Part shown: positions 47,556-57,392 of the stretch, piece by piece
Layout: every line of letters begins with the position of its first letter
Position numbering within the stretch: position 1 is the first letter of the stretch
Source: Rhodoferax sp.
GTDB lineage: Bacteria; Pseudomonadota; Gammaproteobacteria; Burkholderiales; Burkholderiaceae_C
Direction of reading: 5' to 3'
Length of the DNA stretch: 64,000 nt
NCBI RefSeq assembly: GCF_028688795.1
Contig: NZ_JAQTXM010000011.1
Span: 1 to 64,000, forward strand
Program-made: the position numbers and the translations under genes
Notes under the pieces: model-generated
Told to the model about the DNA's origin: nothing
The model's database searches: none
The model's input: only the letters and a program-made list of their open reading frames with translations

Positions 47556-48614
47556 ATGGATGTGAGCAAGCCCGTTGACGTTGTTTACCTTTGGGTGAAT
47601 GGCGACGACCCCGCCTGGCGCAAAAAGCGTCAGCGTGCGCATGCACAACTGGGAGAAAACCAGCACGCCATGGCGGCCTATGGCAACGTTGAAGGGCGGT
47701 ACCGGGACAACGACGAGCTGCGCTACAGCCTGCGCGCGCTGGCGCGGTTCTTCCCAAACCACGGCCAGGTGTACCTCGTGACCGACGCACAAACACCCGT
47801 CTGGCTGCGTGCGCACCCACAGATCACCGTGGTTGACCATCGGGAGCTGATACCGGCAAGCGCGTTGCCGACCTTTGATTCGGGCCACATCGAGTCCTAC
47901 ATTCACCGCATCCCCAACTTGTCAGAGCGCTACTTTTATTGCAACGACGATGTGTTTTTTGGCGCACCGGTGAAGCTTGACGATTGGTTTTGGCCGGGTG
48001 GTGTGTATGTGGGCTGGTCAGATGAACCTGAGGTAAGCAACGAGCCGCTGCGCATGGATGCCACGGCGCTTGAAAACGCCTGCCGCCTGTCGCACCAATG
48101 GCTAAACGCCCACCCAGACGCAGCAGGGCTCGACACGCCGATGCTTCGCACCTTTGCCCATTCGCCCCGCCCAATGGTCAAGTCCGTCTTGTTTGGGCTG
48201 GAAAAACTCGCGTCCGACTTGTTTGCCAGTGTGCGTTCCACCGTGTTTCGCACCTGGGACAAACCCACCATCGTGTCCGATTTTGTGCTGCGCTGGTCGC
48301 TCGCCAACGGTCTGGCCAAAGCCCGTGACTATGCGCATGTGCATGTGTCAAGCGGCGACCTGCATGGCAGCGCTGGCCTGGACGAAGTGATTGCACAGTT
48401 TGGCAAACTTGATTTCTTTTGCATCAACGACACCACTGACGATGCGCACCCCGGCGACCCACGGCTGAGCCTGGTCAGGGACGCTCTGGAGCGTCTGTTG
48501 CCCGTCCCGTCACGCTTTGAAAAAGCGACGCCGGATTCAGGCCTGCCAGGCAACTCGATGCGCCACCCGCTCAAACGCCATGTCAGTCACCACGGCCAGC
48601 AGGCCCAGCACTAA
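47556..48614 (+). CDS. Stealth-family protein (hexose-1-phosphoryltransferase-like)
   Basis: 'VDVVYLWVNGDDPAWRKKR', 'RYRDNDELRYSLRALARFFPNHGQVYLVTD', 'FYCNDDVFFGAPV' Stealth conserved regions. Confidence 0.88.
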   Translation: MDVSKPVDVVYLWVNGDDPAWRKKRQRAHAQLGENQHAMAAYGNVEGRYRDNDELRYSLRALARFFPNHGQVYLVTDAQTPVWLRAHPQITVVDHRELIPASALPTFDSGHIESYIHRIPNLSERYFYCNDDVFFGAPVKLDDWFWPGGVYVGWSDEPEVSNEPLRMDATALENACRLSHQWLNAHPDAAGLDTPMLRTFAHSPRPMVKSVLFGLEKLASDLFASVRSTVFRTWDKPTIVSDFVLRWSLANGLAKARDYAHVHVSSGDLHGSAGLDEVIAQFGKLDFFCINDTTDDAHPGDPRLSLVRDALERLLPVPSRFEKATPDSGLPGNSMRHPLKRHVSHHGQQAQH

Positions 48615-49316
48615 AGCGCCCTGCAAAATGTAGGCGGTGTTGAAACCGCTCAGGCCCACGATGATGGGCGAGCCCAGCGTTTTGGCCCCCACAGTGGAGG
48701 CAATGGCGGCGGTGCCAATGTTGATGATCACGGACGAGCGCACCCCGGCCAGCCAAACGGGCAGGGCCAGCGGCACTTCCAGCTGCCAAAAGGCCTGCCA
48801 GGGAGACATCCCCAAGCCGTGCGCCGCTTGCTGCATGGGCTCAGGCACCGCCTGCAAGCCCGCCACTGTGCCGCGCAACACCGGCAGTACGCCGTACATG
48901 GCCAGCGCAATCAAGGCCGGCAGCTCACCAAACCCAACCAGGGGCACGGCCACCGCCAGAACCGCCACCGGCGGAAAAGTTTGCCCCATGGCTGCCAGCG
49001 CGTCCACCATCGGCTTGAAGGCCCGACCAGCCGGGCGCGTGACCCAGAGGCCGCCCAGGCTACCCACCACAACCGCCACCAGACTCGACAAAGCCACCAA
49101 CGCAACGTGCTGCCACAACAATTGGACAAACGGCTCCTGTTGGTACACCGGGCGCGCCAGCGCGGGGAACAGCCAGGCAAAAAGTGGCTCGGACCCGGGC
49201 AGCGCCAGCACTAAAACGATCAGCATCAACGTGGCCCAAGTCAGGCGACTGCGGGCGCAAGCTTGTGCCTTAGACCCCATGAACTTCATAAACCGTATAG
49301 ACCTCACCAGAATCAA
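48537..49316 (-). CDS. yehW: Osmoprotectant-type ABC transporter permease (YehW/OpuB-like)
   Basis: 'GMSPWQAFWQLEVPLALPVWLAGVRSSVIINIGTAAIASTVGAKTLGSPIIVGLSG'. Confidence 0.85.
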   Translation of the reverse strand: MILVRSIRFMKFMGSKAQACARSRLTWATLMLIVLVLALPGSEPLFAWLFPALARPVYQQEPFVQLLWQHVALVALSSLVAVVVGSLGGLWVTRPAGRAFKPMVDALAAMGQTFPPVAVLAVAVPLVGFGELPALIALAMYGVLPVLRGTVAGLQAVPEPMQQAAHGLGMSPWQAFWQLEVPLALPVWLAGVRSSVIINIGTAAIASTVGAKTLGSPIIVGLSGFNTAYILQGALVLGLLAVVTDMAFERVAHRVAWQA

Positions 49317-49325
49317 AACTAAGAT

Positions 49326-49388
49326 GCTATGTTAAAAGTAGCTGCTCGCGCTTACCCTAAAAGGGATACAGCCTGATTTTTCATAAAG
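49326..49388 (+). repeat. Dispersed ~60 bp repeat at the yehX/yehW junction
   Basis: GCTATGTTAAAAGTAGCTGCTCGCGCTTACCCTAAAAGGGATACAGCCTGATTTTTCATAAA; includes the TGA stop of the ATPase gene. Confidence 0.65.
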
Positions 49389-50325
49389 TGCATGCCGCTT
49401 CAGGCGCGAACACATCTGCGGCGTGCAGCACGCCGACATGCCCGCCAGCGGCATCCGTCACGTTCACACAAGCCACATGGTTCAAAACCATCGCCGACAC
49501 CGCCTCACGCAACGAGGCTTGCGGCCCCAGCGTGAGGCCAGGCACGGCAGGCTGCGCGCGCGCCAACCCGGCAGCGTTTTGGAGTGACAGCCATTTGATG
49601 CCCATGTCACTACGCCCCACAAAATCAGCCACTTGCGCCGTGGCGGGGTGGGTCAGCAGCTCTAGCGGTGTAGCCACCTGCACCACTTTGCCCTGGTCAA
49701 TCAGCACAATCCGGGTGGCCAGCAGCAGCGCCTCGTCAATGTCGTGGGTGACCAGCACAATGGTTTTGCCCGAGAGCTCGTGAATGCGCTTGAGTTCTTG
49801 CTGCAACGCCGCGCGCGTGACCGGGTCAAGCGCGCCAAAGGGCTCATCCATCAGCAGCACATCGGGGTCAGCAGCCAAGGCGCGGGCAACCCCCACGCGC
49901 TGCTGCTGACCGCCTGAGAGTTCATGCGGAAAACGCGGGCGGTACTGCGCGGGGTCAAGGTCAAACAGCGTCAGCAACTCATCCACCCGGGCCGCGATTT
50001 TTGCCGCAGGCCAGCCCAGCAGGTGTGGCACCGTGGCGATGTTGCGCGCCACGGTCCAGTGCGGAAACAAGCCCACCGACTGAATGGCATAGCCCATGCG
50101 CAGGCGCAAGTCGCGCGGCTTGAAGGCATAAATTTCTTGCCCATCAAACAAGATGCGGCCAGCGTCATGCGGCTCCAACCGGTTGATCATTTTCAGCAGG
50201 GTGGATTTGCCAGAGCCTGACGCGCCAATCAGCACCAGCAGCTCGCCACGGGCAATGTGCAGGTTCAGGTCATCCACCACGCGCACCCCGGCGTATGACT
50301 TGCCAATGTGCTCAAACCTGATCAT
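49381..50325 (-). CDS. yehX: Osmoprotectant-type ABC transporter ATP-binding protein (YehX/OpuBA-like)
   Basis: Start MIRFEHIGKSYAGV; Walker A GASGSGKST; C-terminal CBS-like segment. Confidence 0.9.
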   Translation of the reverse strand: MIRFEHIGKSYAGVRVVDDLNLHIARGELLVLIGASGSGKSTLLKMINRLEPHDAGRILFDGQEIYAFKPRDLRLRMGYAIQSVGLFPHWTVARNIATVPHLLGWPAAKIAARVDELLTLFDLDPAQYRPRFPHELSGGQQQRVGVARALAADPDVLLMDEPFGALDPVTRAALQQELKRIHELSGKTIVLVTHDIDEALLLATRIVLIDQGKVVQVATPLELLTHPATAQVADFVGRSDMGIKWLSLQNAAGLARAQPAVPGLTLGPQASLREAVSAMVLNHVACVNVTDAAGGHVGVLHAADVFAPEAACTL

Positions 50326-51572
50326 GCAGAAGCTCCCGTTTGTGCGCCTGGAGGTGTTTCCGAAAATGTGTCCAACATGGCGCCCGTGGCTGGCTGCACC
50401 CACCGGGCAAGCATTGCAAAGGCCAAGTCCAACAGCAAGGCCAAGCCCACTATGGGTAACACCCCCAGCAACACCAGGTCTTGCGCACTGCCAAACAGGC
50501 CATCAAACATGATGGCACCCAAGCCACCGGCACCAATCAGCGCCGCCACGGCGGCCAAGCCCACTGCCTGAATCGTGGCCGTGCGCACACCCGCCAAAAT
50601 CACCGGGGCCGCCAGCGGCAGCTGGGCCGACCAAAAGATTTGCGCCGCGCTCATGCCCATGCCGCACGCTGCCTCCTGCACTGCGGCGGGCACCTGGGCC
50701 AGACCAGCCTGTGTGCCGCGCACCACCGGCAACAGGCTGTACAAAGTAAGTGCCAGCACCGCCGGTGCCAGGCCAATGCCGCTCACCCCCCAGGACGCCA
50801 GCGCCGGCCACACAGTTGCCAGCCAGGCCAGTGGCACCATCAGCAAGCCAAACAGCGCGATCGAGGGCACGATTTGAATGATGTTGAGCAGCGGCAACAG
50901 CCACCGCTGCCACTTTGCTGAGTGATTAATCGCCCAGCCTAACGGCAAGCCAATGCACAGTGTGGGCAACAGGGTCAACACCACAATTTGCAGGTGGCGC
51001 ACCACAGAGCCGCCATAACTCTCAGAGTGGTTGGCATACTCTTTCATCAAGGAAAGCTGGTCACACTGGCCAGAGGCCAACAGCCAGACAAGGCTGCCAC
51101 ACAGGCCCAGCCAAATGGTCGCGCGTACCGCCAGGCCAGCCTGCATGCGATGCAGTGCGTCCATCACGGCCAGCCACAGCAACAGCATCAACACCCAAAA
51201 CGCGCCACCCAACGAGGTGCGCACCAGGCTGGACTGCGCATCAGACGCCAGTCCCGCGTAAAGCCCGCAAAGTGACAGCAACCCCGGCATCAGCAGCCCC
51301 GCCAAAACCAGCACCGCAGCACCCGCCCAGCGCTGCGATTCAAGGAACAAAGCGGCCAGCAAAGCCAGCAGCAGCATTGCCATCAAGAGCATTTGTTCCG
51401 GCGCTGAAATGCCCAGCGCGTTGACGGGTGCGGCCAGCGTTTGCCACACTTGCCACAGCGTCACGCCCTGTCCCGACACCAAGCGGTTGGGTGCCACCGT
51501 AACCAGCGGCAACCAGAGCACGGTGCCCAGCCCGAACGCGGCCAACACTGAAAAAGCCGGGTTGCCCCGCAC
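50322..51572 (-). CDS. yehY: Osmoprotectant-type ABC transporter permease with extra N-terminal TM region (YehY-like)
   Basis: 416 aa, multiple TM segments, 'GMGMSAAQIFWSAQLPLAAPVILAGVRTATIQAVGLAAVAALIGAGGLG'. Confidence 0.85.
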   Translation of the reverse strand: MRGNPAFSVLAAFGLGTVLWLPLVTVAPNRLVSGQGVTLWQVWQTLAAPVNALGISAPEQMLLMAMLLLALLAALFLESQRWAGAAVLVLAGLLMPGLLSLCGLYAGLASDAQSSLVRTSLGGAFWVLMLLLWLAVMDALHRMQAGLAVRATIWLGLCGSLVWLLASGQCDQLSLMKEYANHSESYGGSVVRHLQIVVLTLLPTLCIGLPLGWAINHSAKWQRWLLPLLNIIQIVPSIALFGLLMVPLAWLATVWPALASWGVSGIGLAPAVLALTLYSLLPVVRGTQAGLAQVPAAVQEAACGMGMSAAQIFWSAQLPLAAPVILAGVRTATIQAVGLAAVAALIGAGGLGAIMFDGLFGSAQDLVLLGVLPIVGLALLLDLAFAMLARWVQPATGAMLDTFSETPPGAQTGASA

Positions 51573-51587
51573 GCCGCAGACCTGGGC

Positions 51588-52508
51588 TTACTTGATCAAC
51601 TTCTTTGCGCGCAAAAACTCACCCGCCACCTTTTTGGCATCTTGGCCTTCGAGTTGGATCTTCGCGTTCAGGGCCTGCAGCGTGGGGCCATCAAGTTGCT
51701 TGAAGACATTGGCCAACACGTCTTTGATCTTCGGGTGTTTGGCCAGCACCTCGGCGCGGATGATGGGTGCCGGGGCGTAAATGGGTTGCACGCCTTTGGG
51801 GTCGTCCATGATGACCAGGCCCAGCGCAGACACCTGGCCATCGGTGCCGTAGGCCATGGCGGCGTTGACGCCTGAGGTTTTTTCAGCTGCGGCGCGAATG
51901 GTCACTGCGGTGTCACCACCAGCCAGGGTCAAGAGTTGGTCGGGCTTGAGCCTGAAGCCGTAAGCCGCCTGAAACGCGGGCAGGGCGTCCGAGCGCTCGG
52001 CAAATTCGGCGGAAGCCGCCAGCTTGAATTGACCGCCCGCACTGATCCACTTGCCCATGTCGGCGAGCGTCTTGAGCTTGTTGGCGGCGGCAACATCCTT
52101 GCGCACGGCGATGGCCCAGGTGTTGTTGGCAGGCGCTGCGGCCAGCCAGACGATTTTGTTTTTTTCCAGGTCCAAGGCGCTCACCCGCTCAAAACCGGCT
52201 TTGGCATTTTTCCAGGCCGGGTTGGCCTCGTCGGAAAAGAAGAAGGCGCCGTTGCCGGTGTACTCGGGGTAGATGTCAATCTCGCCAGCGGTGATGGCGC
52301 CGCGCATGATCTTGGTGTTGCCCAGGCTGGACTTGTTGTCGACCTTGATGCCATTGGCCTCCAGCGCCAGCGCAATCATGTTGCCCAGCAACTTGCCCTC
52401 GGTGTCAATTTTGGAGCCTACACGCACGGCGGCTGCCGGTTGGGCGAGCACGCTGCCGGCCAGCAACGCACCAGACAGGGTGAGCAAAAGGCGGCGTTGG
52501 AAGTTCAT
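51588..52508 (-). CDS. yehZ: Osmoprotectant-type ABC substrate-binding protein (OsmF/YehZ-like)
   Basis: Signal peptide; 'VRVGSKIDTEGKLLGNMIALALEANGIKVDNKSSLGNTKIMRGAITAGEIDIYPEYTGNGAFF'. Confidence 0.9.
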   Translation of the reverse strand: MNFQRRLLLTLSGALLAGSVLAQPAAAVRVGSKIDTEGKLLGNMIALALEANGIKVDNKSSLGNTKIMRGAITAGEIDIYPEYTGNGAFFFSDEANPAWKNAKAGFERVSALDLEKNKIVWLAAAPANNTWAIAVRKDVAAANKLKTLADMGKWISAGGQFKLAASAEFAERSDALPAFQAAYGFRLKPDQLLTLAGGDTAVTIRAAAEKTSGVNAAMAYGTDGQVSALGLVIMDDPKGVQPIYAPAPIIRAEVLAKHPKIKDVLANVFKQLDGPTLQALNAKIQLEGQDAKKVAGEFLRAKKLIK

Positions 52509-52638
52509 CATGGCGGTGCTCCTTGAAGATTGGCAAAGTTGTATTGGCACAAATCTTAAGGCAGCGCGGGCATCGGTGTGCCAGAGAGGTCAATCACGCG
52601 AGGCATGCCGTCTGCCACACGTCAAACCTCAGATCCTC

Positions 52639-53307
52639 TCAATGGTCGCTGTCATTTGACTCAGACGCAATCTGGCGCAGTGCCTGCTCAAACACCGCCA
52701 CGGGTTGCCCGCCGGAGATCAGATGCCGGTCATTGATGATGACTGCCGGCACCGAGTGAATGCCCTGGCTGGTATAAAAGGCTTCGGCCGCGCTCACCTC
52801 GGCGGCAAATTCGTCACTGGCCAAAATGGCTTGTGCGCGCTGCGTGTCCAGCCCGGCACGAGCTACCGCCGCCATCAGCACGTCAGGTGACTCCATGACC
52901 TGACTCTGACCATGGCAGGCCACCAGCAGCGCCTTTTTTAACGCAAGCTGCGCGGGTGCCGACTCCAGACCCGCCCAATGCAGCAAACGGTGCGCATCAA
53001 AGGTGTTGTAAATGCGGCCGCGGCCAGCAGAGTTGAAGTCAAAACCGACCCCCGCCCCACGCTGACGAATCATGTCCCGGTTTTGCGCCTGTTCTTCGGG
53101 CGTGGAGCCGTATTTTTGGGTCAAGTGCTCGCTAACGTCCTGGCCGCCAGCGGGCATCTGCGGGTTGAGCTCAAAGGGTTGCACGTGAATTTGAACTGCC
53201 AACTCACCCTGCAAATTTGCCAGCGCCTGCTCAAGGGCTGACAAGCCAATGGCGCACCATGGGCAGGAAACGTCTGAAACAAAATCAATTTTGAGCATGG
53301 GAATCAT
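52639..53307 (-). CDS. DsbA-family oxidoreductase (FrnE-like)
   Basis: 'KIDFVSDVSCPWCAIGLSALEQAL', 'YTSQGIHSVPAVIINDRHLISGGQP'. Confidence 0.92.
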   Translation of the reverse strand: MIPMLKIDFVSDVSCPWCAIGLSALEQALANLQGELAVQIHVQPFELNPQMPAGGQDVSEHLTQKYGSTPEEQAQNRDMIRQRGAGVGFDFNSAGRGRIYNTFDAHRLLHWAGLESAPAQLALKKALLVACHGQSQVMESPDVLMAAVARAGLDTQRAQAILASDEFAAEVSAAEAFYTSQGIHSVPAVIINDRHLISGGQPVAVFEQALRQIASESNDSDH

Positions 53308-55433
53308 GGTGTGGGAACCTTGGTGGACTTGGCTGTGCGTTTTCTGGCAACTACTTTAACCGGACCGTGGACCTTGGCGAATCTTGCGGTCTTTGCCGCC
53401 TGCGCGACCAGCGCTAGTTCGCGCACCCGTTCAATGTCTTCGTCACTGAAAGGCCCATTGACACCCGAAATGGCCGCCAACTTCATGCCGTGTTTCAGGC
53501 CCAGTTGGTAAATCTCACGCACCTTTTCCCACTCAATGGCGCGGCCCACGGTGTAGTTCTCAAAGCGGCCCTCCAGCGCCAGCACAATCGTCTCGGCCAG
53601 GCAGGCGTATGCCACTCCTTTAGGCAGGCCGATGTTCTTCATCTGAATGTGCTCACCGGGCAGCTGGATTTCGCCCGATTCGATCACCAGCACGTCGGGC
53701 CGCTTGGCCACCTCAGACGCAGGCAAGTCCAACGGGCGGGCCACGTCAGTAATCACGCAACCCGGCTTGACTAATCCGATGTCGAGCACTTTTTTGCCGG
53801 CGCCAGAGGTGGCAGTGACGATCATGTCCATGTCGGCCACATCCTTGTCGGCCCGGGCTGACAAAAACAGCTTGGCATCCGGCGTTTCCTGCAGAATGGA
53901 TTCTTTCAGCGCGAGCAACTTGGCGGTTTCGGGCGATACCAAATAGACCTCTTCAGCCACCTTGGCCAGCAGCCGCGCACACACCGAACCAATCGCCCCG
54001 GTGGCGCCCACCACCATGGCCTTGAACTTGACGCGCTGTTTGCCCTTGGGCTTGGGCAACAATTGCATGCGCAGCAGCGCATCGTGCGCAGCCCAAAGTG
54101 CGCCTGAGGCGCTGTAACTGTTGCCCGTGGTGATGGGCAGCGGTGAACGTTTGGCCACCGTGACCCCGGCATCACCCACCACCTTGGTGAAGGCGCCCAA
54201 ACCCATGATTTGTGCGCCCAGCCGCTTCGCCATGGCGGCGGCGTCGAGCAGGCGGCGGTAGGTGAACTCGGGGCTGTGGCGCATGATCTCTTTGGGCGTG
54301 CCACCGACTGAGATCAACCAGCCTTCAGCCTCGACCCCGGTGGGTGACTTGATGCCCGACACCTTTGAGTAAACAAACGGTGACGCGTAGGCCATGATTT
54401 TTTCCAGCGAATTCATCAGCACAGGTGGCGACACTTGTGACAGCAAGTCAATCGGCTTGACCTGCTTGAAATACTCCTGTGACAACGGGTGAATCACAAA
54501 GGCAAAACGGTTCACCCGCTTGAAACCATTGGGGTAGCTGATGCGTGGCTGGAGCGCCAGGCCGATGATGATCTCCAGGTAATCGTCTTCCAACAACTCA
54601 TCAGGCTGCTTGCCAGTGGCGGCGCAGACCATGGCGTCAAACAAATCCGGGCCGATGGTGTGGCCGTGCATCACCGGCGCACCGTCAATCACCATGTGCA
54701 CGCCCTTGCGTGCGAGGTCTGCCATGCGGGCCTCACTTACAGTAGAGGTGATGATGGTTTTCCCGGCCAGTTCCTCCAATCCGAATTCATCCAACTCATA
54801 CACCGGTGCCACCACCACGGTGGTTTTTTGCATGGCTTTGCGCAGCAAAAACCTTGTCCATTCTTTCACCGGGCCAGACGACAGGGCTCGGGGCAGTTGC
54901 CAATCACGCACGTAATGCGCACCGCTGGCGTACAGCTGCAAGGCTTCCAGCGACGTCAGCAGCTTGGGAACGCCGAGTTGCGTCACCGGATCGGCAAAGG
55001 CCAGGTTGTCGGTGAATTCGGCCATGGACAAGGCCAGTTTGTAGTTTTTCAGGCCCGAGAAAAACAGCGTGCGCGCGTTGTTGAAATAGCTGCCCAGTTC
55101 AATCTGGGCGTGGCGCACTGCCCACTCCTGCAAGATGTCGCCCAAGGGTCCCCCCAGGGTCACCGGGGCCTTCTGCGCCACGGCCTTCAATTTGGCGCTG
55201 TCAGCGTCAATGAACTTGTAGGCGCCTGCCTTGTAACCGTCTTTGAGCACACCCAGGCCGATGGCATCGGCGCGCTTGTCCCAGTATTTGAGCAGCCGGG
55301 TGGCCTTGGCCTGGCTGCCGTTGGAGCCGAGGCGGCGCACCTGCAGGCGGGCGCCGAGAAAAGAGGTGCTGAACTCAAAATCCTGCGCGCAACTGCCCAG
55401 ACTGATGCCGACCACGGTTTTGACGCTGTTCAT
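53304..55433 (-). CDS. Large dehydrogenase with C-terminal domain resembling cyanobacterial acyl-ACP reductase (AAR)
   Basis: 709 aa; 'MGLGAFTKVVGDAGVTVAKRSPLPITTGNSYSA', 'VVGATGAIGSVCARLLAKVAEEVYLV', 'ACLAETIVLALEGRFENYTVGRAIEWEKVREIYQLGLKHGMKLA' parallels AAR motifs. Confidence 0.65.
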   Translation of the reverse strand: MNSVKTVVGISLGSCAQDFEFSTSFLGARLQVRRLGSNGSQAKATRLLKYWDKRADAIGLGVLKDGYKAGAYKFIDADSAKLKAVAQKAPVTLGGPLGDILQEWAVRHAQIELGSYFNNARTLFFSGLKNYKLALSMAEFTDNLAFADPVTQLGVPKLLTSLEALQLYASGAHYVRDWQLPRALSSGPVKEWTRFLLRKAMQKTTVVVAPVYELDEFGLEELAGKTIITSTVSEARMADLARKGVHMVIDGAPVMHGHTIGPDLFDAMVCAATGKQPDELLEDDYLEIIIGLALQPRISYPNGFKRVNRFAFVIHPLSQEYFKQVKPIDLLSQVSPPVLMNSLEKIMAYASPFVYSKVSGIKSPTGVEAEGWLISVGGTPKEIMRHSPEFTYRRLLDAAAMAKRLGAQIMGLGAFTKVVGDAGVTVAKRSPLPITTGNSYSASGALWAAHDALLRMQLLPKPKGKQRVKFKAMVVGATGAIGSVCARLLAKVAEEVYLVSPETAKLLALKESILQETPDAKLFLSARADKDVADMDMIVTATSGAGKKVLDIGLVKPGCVITDVARPLDLPASEVAKRPDVLVIESGEIQLPGEHIQMKNIGLPKGVAYACLAETIVLALEGRFENYTVGRAIEWEKVREIYQLGLKHGMKLAAISGVNGPFSDEDIERVRELALVAQAAKTARFAKVHGPVKVVARKRTAKSTKVPTP

Positions 55434-55545
55434 GAAGCCCCCTGGTTTGGAGTGGTATGACTAAAAAGATTGTTTCACCCGAGGCAACATCAGAACCTCG
55501 ATTTGCTCAAACACGGGCCCGGTTTTTTGGAGGAGGATGTCTCTC

Positions 55546-56811
55546 ATGTTCGCAAACCAGTTGACCAGCATGGCGCGCTCGATGGGGCTTTCCGCCGTGA
55601 TGCGTACGGCCGGCGTTTTGACCCGCCTGCTGCCCATTTCACAACCCACCCTGATGGTTGGCCCTGGTGCCAGCGCCCGTCTTGGCCAAGCCATCAATGA
55701 CTTCTGCCACCACAAGGTATTGATCGTGACTGACGCTGCCATTACCCAACTGGGGTTGACTGCGCCACTGACGCAGGCGTTAAGCGCAGGGGGTACCCGC
55801 TTCGTGGTGTTTGATGCGATCACCGCCGACGCACCGGTTGAACAAATTGAACAGGGCGTGGCTTTCTTCAATGCCGAGGGTTGCGACGCCATCGTGGCCG
55901 TTGGCGGCGGCTCTGCCATGGATGCCGCCAAGACCATGGCGCTGGCCGTGGCCAACCACAAACACCCGCGTGAGTTGGTCGGCTACTTTAAGGGCTGGCG
56001 CGCACCCATGCCGCTTTACGCCGTGCCGACCACCGCGGGCACGGGGTCAGAGGTGACCGTGGTGGCCGTGGTGTCAGACCCGGCGCACCACCGCAAGCTG
56101 GTCATTGCCGACACCCGCCTGGTGCCACGCATGGCCGCACTTGACCCAAACCTGATGCTGGGCCTGCCGGCCGACATCACGGCGGCCACCGGTATGGATG
56201 CGCTCACCCACGCCATCGAGGCCTACATTGGCCATTGGGGCACCGACTTTACCGACCGCATGGCGCTGTCGGCGGTGGGCATGATTTATGAGGCCCTGCC
56301 CGTGGCGTACGTCAATGGGCAAGATGTGGCAGCCCGCGAAAAAATGGCGCTGGCCGCCAACTACGCAGGGCAAGCGTTTACCCGCGCTAACGTTGGTTAT
56401 GTTCATGCCATTGCGCACCAGTTGGGTGGTCTGTACCACACGCCGCACGGGCTGGCCAATGCCATCATGTTGCCGCATGTGCTGCGGTTTTTGAGCCCTG
56501 CCATCACAGCCAAACTTGCGGCCTTGGCCCGGCATGCCAAGGTGGGCAAAAAGAATGATTCTGAAGCCGTGCTGGCGCAGAAATTTCTGGACTCTGTGGT
56601 TGCCATGAACGCCCGCCTGGGCATTCCCGCCACGCTGGAGGCACTGCGCGAAAAAGACATTTCAGCGCTGGCACATGCCGCCTGCCATGAAGCCGATGTC
56701 AACTACCCGGTGCCGCGCTACATGTCGCAAGCCGACTGCGAGGCGGTGATTCGCCTGGTGTTGCCTAAGGGCTCAAAACCAAAACCCAGGGTGCGCAAAA
56801 AAGCAGCGTGA
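55546..56811 (+). CDS. Iron-containing alcohol dehydrogenase
   Basis: 'DAIVAVGGGSAMDAAKTMALAVANH', 'AVPTTAGTGSEVT', 'NVGYVHAIAHQLGGLYHTPHGLANAIMLPHVL'. Confidence 0.93.
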   Translation: MFANQLTSMARSMGLSAVMRTAGVLTRLLPISQPTLMVGPGASARLGQAINDFCHHKVLIVTDAAITQLGLTAPLTQALSAGGTRFVVFDAITADAPVEQIEQGVAFFNAEGCDAIVAVGGGSAMDAAKTMALAVANHKHPRELVGYFKGWRAPMPLYAVPTTAGTGSEVTVVAVVSDPAHHRKLVIADTRLVPRMAALDPNLMLGLPADITAATGMDALTHAIEAYIGHWGTDFTDRMALSAVGMIYEALPVAYVNGQDVAAREKMALAANYAGQAFTRANVGYVHAIAHQLGGLYHTPHGLANAIMLPHVLRFLSPAITAKLAALARHAKVGKKNDSEAVLAQKFLDSVVAMNARLGIPATLEALREKDISALAHAACHEADVNYPVPRYMSQADCEAVIRLVLPKGSKPKPRVRKKAA

Positions 56812-56832
56812 ACTTGCCTGCGCGATGACAAC

Positions 56833-57300
56833 TCAGCGGGTGAAGCGTTGGTTCACCCTGTACGACGTGGTGGCACCAGCCACTGGCACTAAGGCGAGCA
56901 ACTCGCCAGCGCGCAGCATTAGCCCGCCTTGGGTGGTTCCGCCATTCACAGAATCCCGCGCAACGTCCACATTGCCACCCGCGTAGGCGAGCGTGGTCAG
57001 GGTCTTGCCGCCTTCGATGTAGAGGGTTCGAACGACACCACTGCCCGTAAACACAAAGGGCGCGACGGAAAGCGTGGACGTAGCGGGGTCGACATTGGCC
57101 AGGATCGTGGACCCATCTTGCAAAATGACCGAGACATTGGGCAAGGTCGCCCCATACTGCACGGTCTCCTGTGCCTTGCCAAAGCTGCCGATGGCCACCA
57201 AGGCACCGGTGCAATCGGCATTGGCAAAGCGCCAAGGAACTGAAAAGAGGGCAAAAGGTATTTGGTGCAAGGGCGGATATTTTGGGGTCCTTGGGGTCAA
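56833..57300 (-). CDS. Hypothetical protein (5' end uncertain)
   Basis: 155 aa ORF '...FANADCTGALVAIGSFGKAQETVQYGATLPNVSVILQDGSTILANVD...'; no family recognised. Confidence 0.4.
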   Translation of the reverse strand: MTPRTPKYPPLHQIPFALFSVPWRFANADCTGALVAIGSFGKAQETVQYGATLPNVSVILQDGSTILANVDPATSTLSVAPFVFTGSGVVRTLYIEGGKTLTTLAYAGGNVDVARDSVNGGTTQGGLMLRAGELLALVPVAGATTSYRVNQRFTR

Positions 57301-57392
57301 TGGAATGTGTTCTGAATCATGGTAGTCACAGGCAGGTAACCACCTGTCTGTGCGTCAGCCAACATTGACACCTGTGCACCCAAGGCCCAGCC

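Noticed and set aside
54489-55460. 323-aa plus ORF opposite the AAR-like gene
   Set aside because: Antisense shadow with biased composition; no family resemblance.
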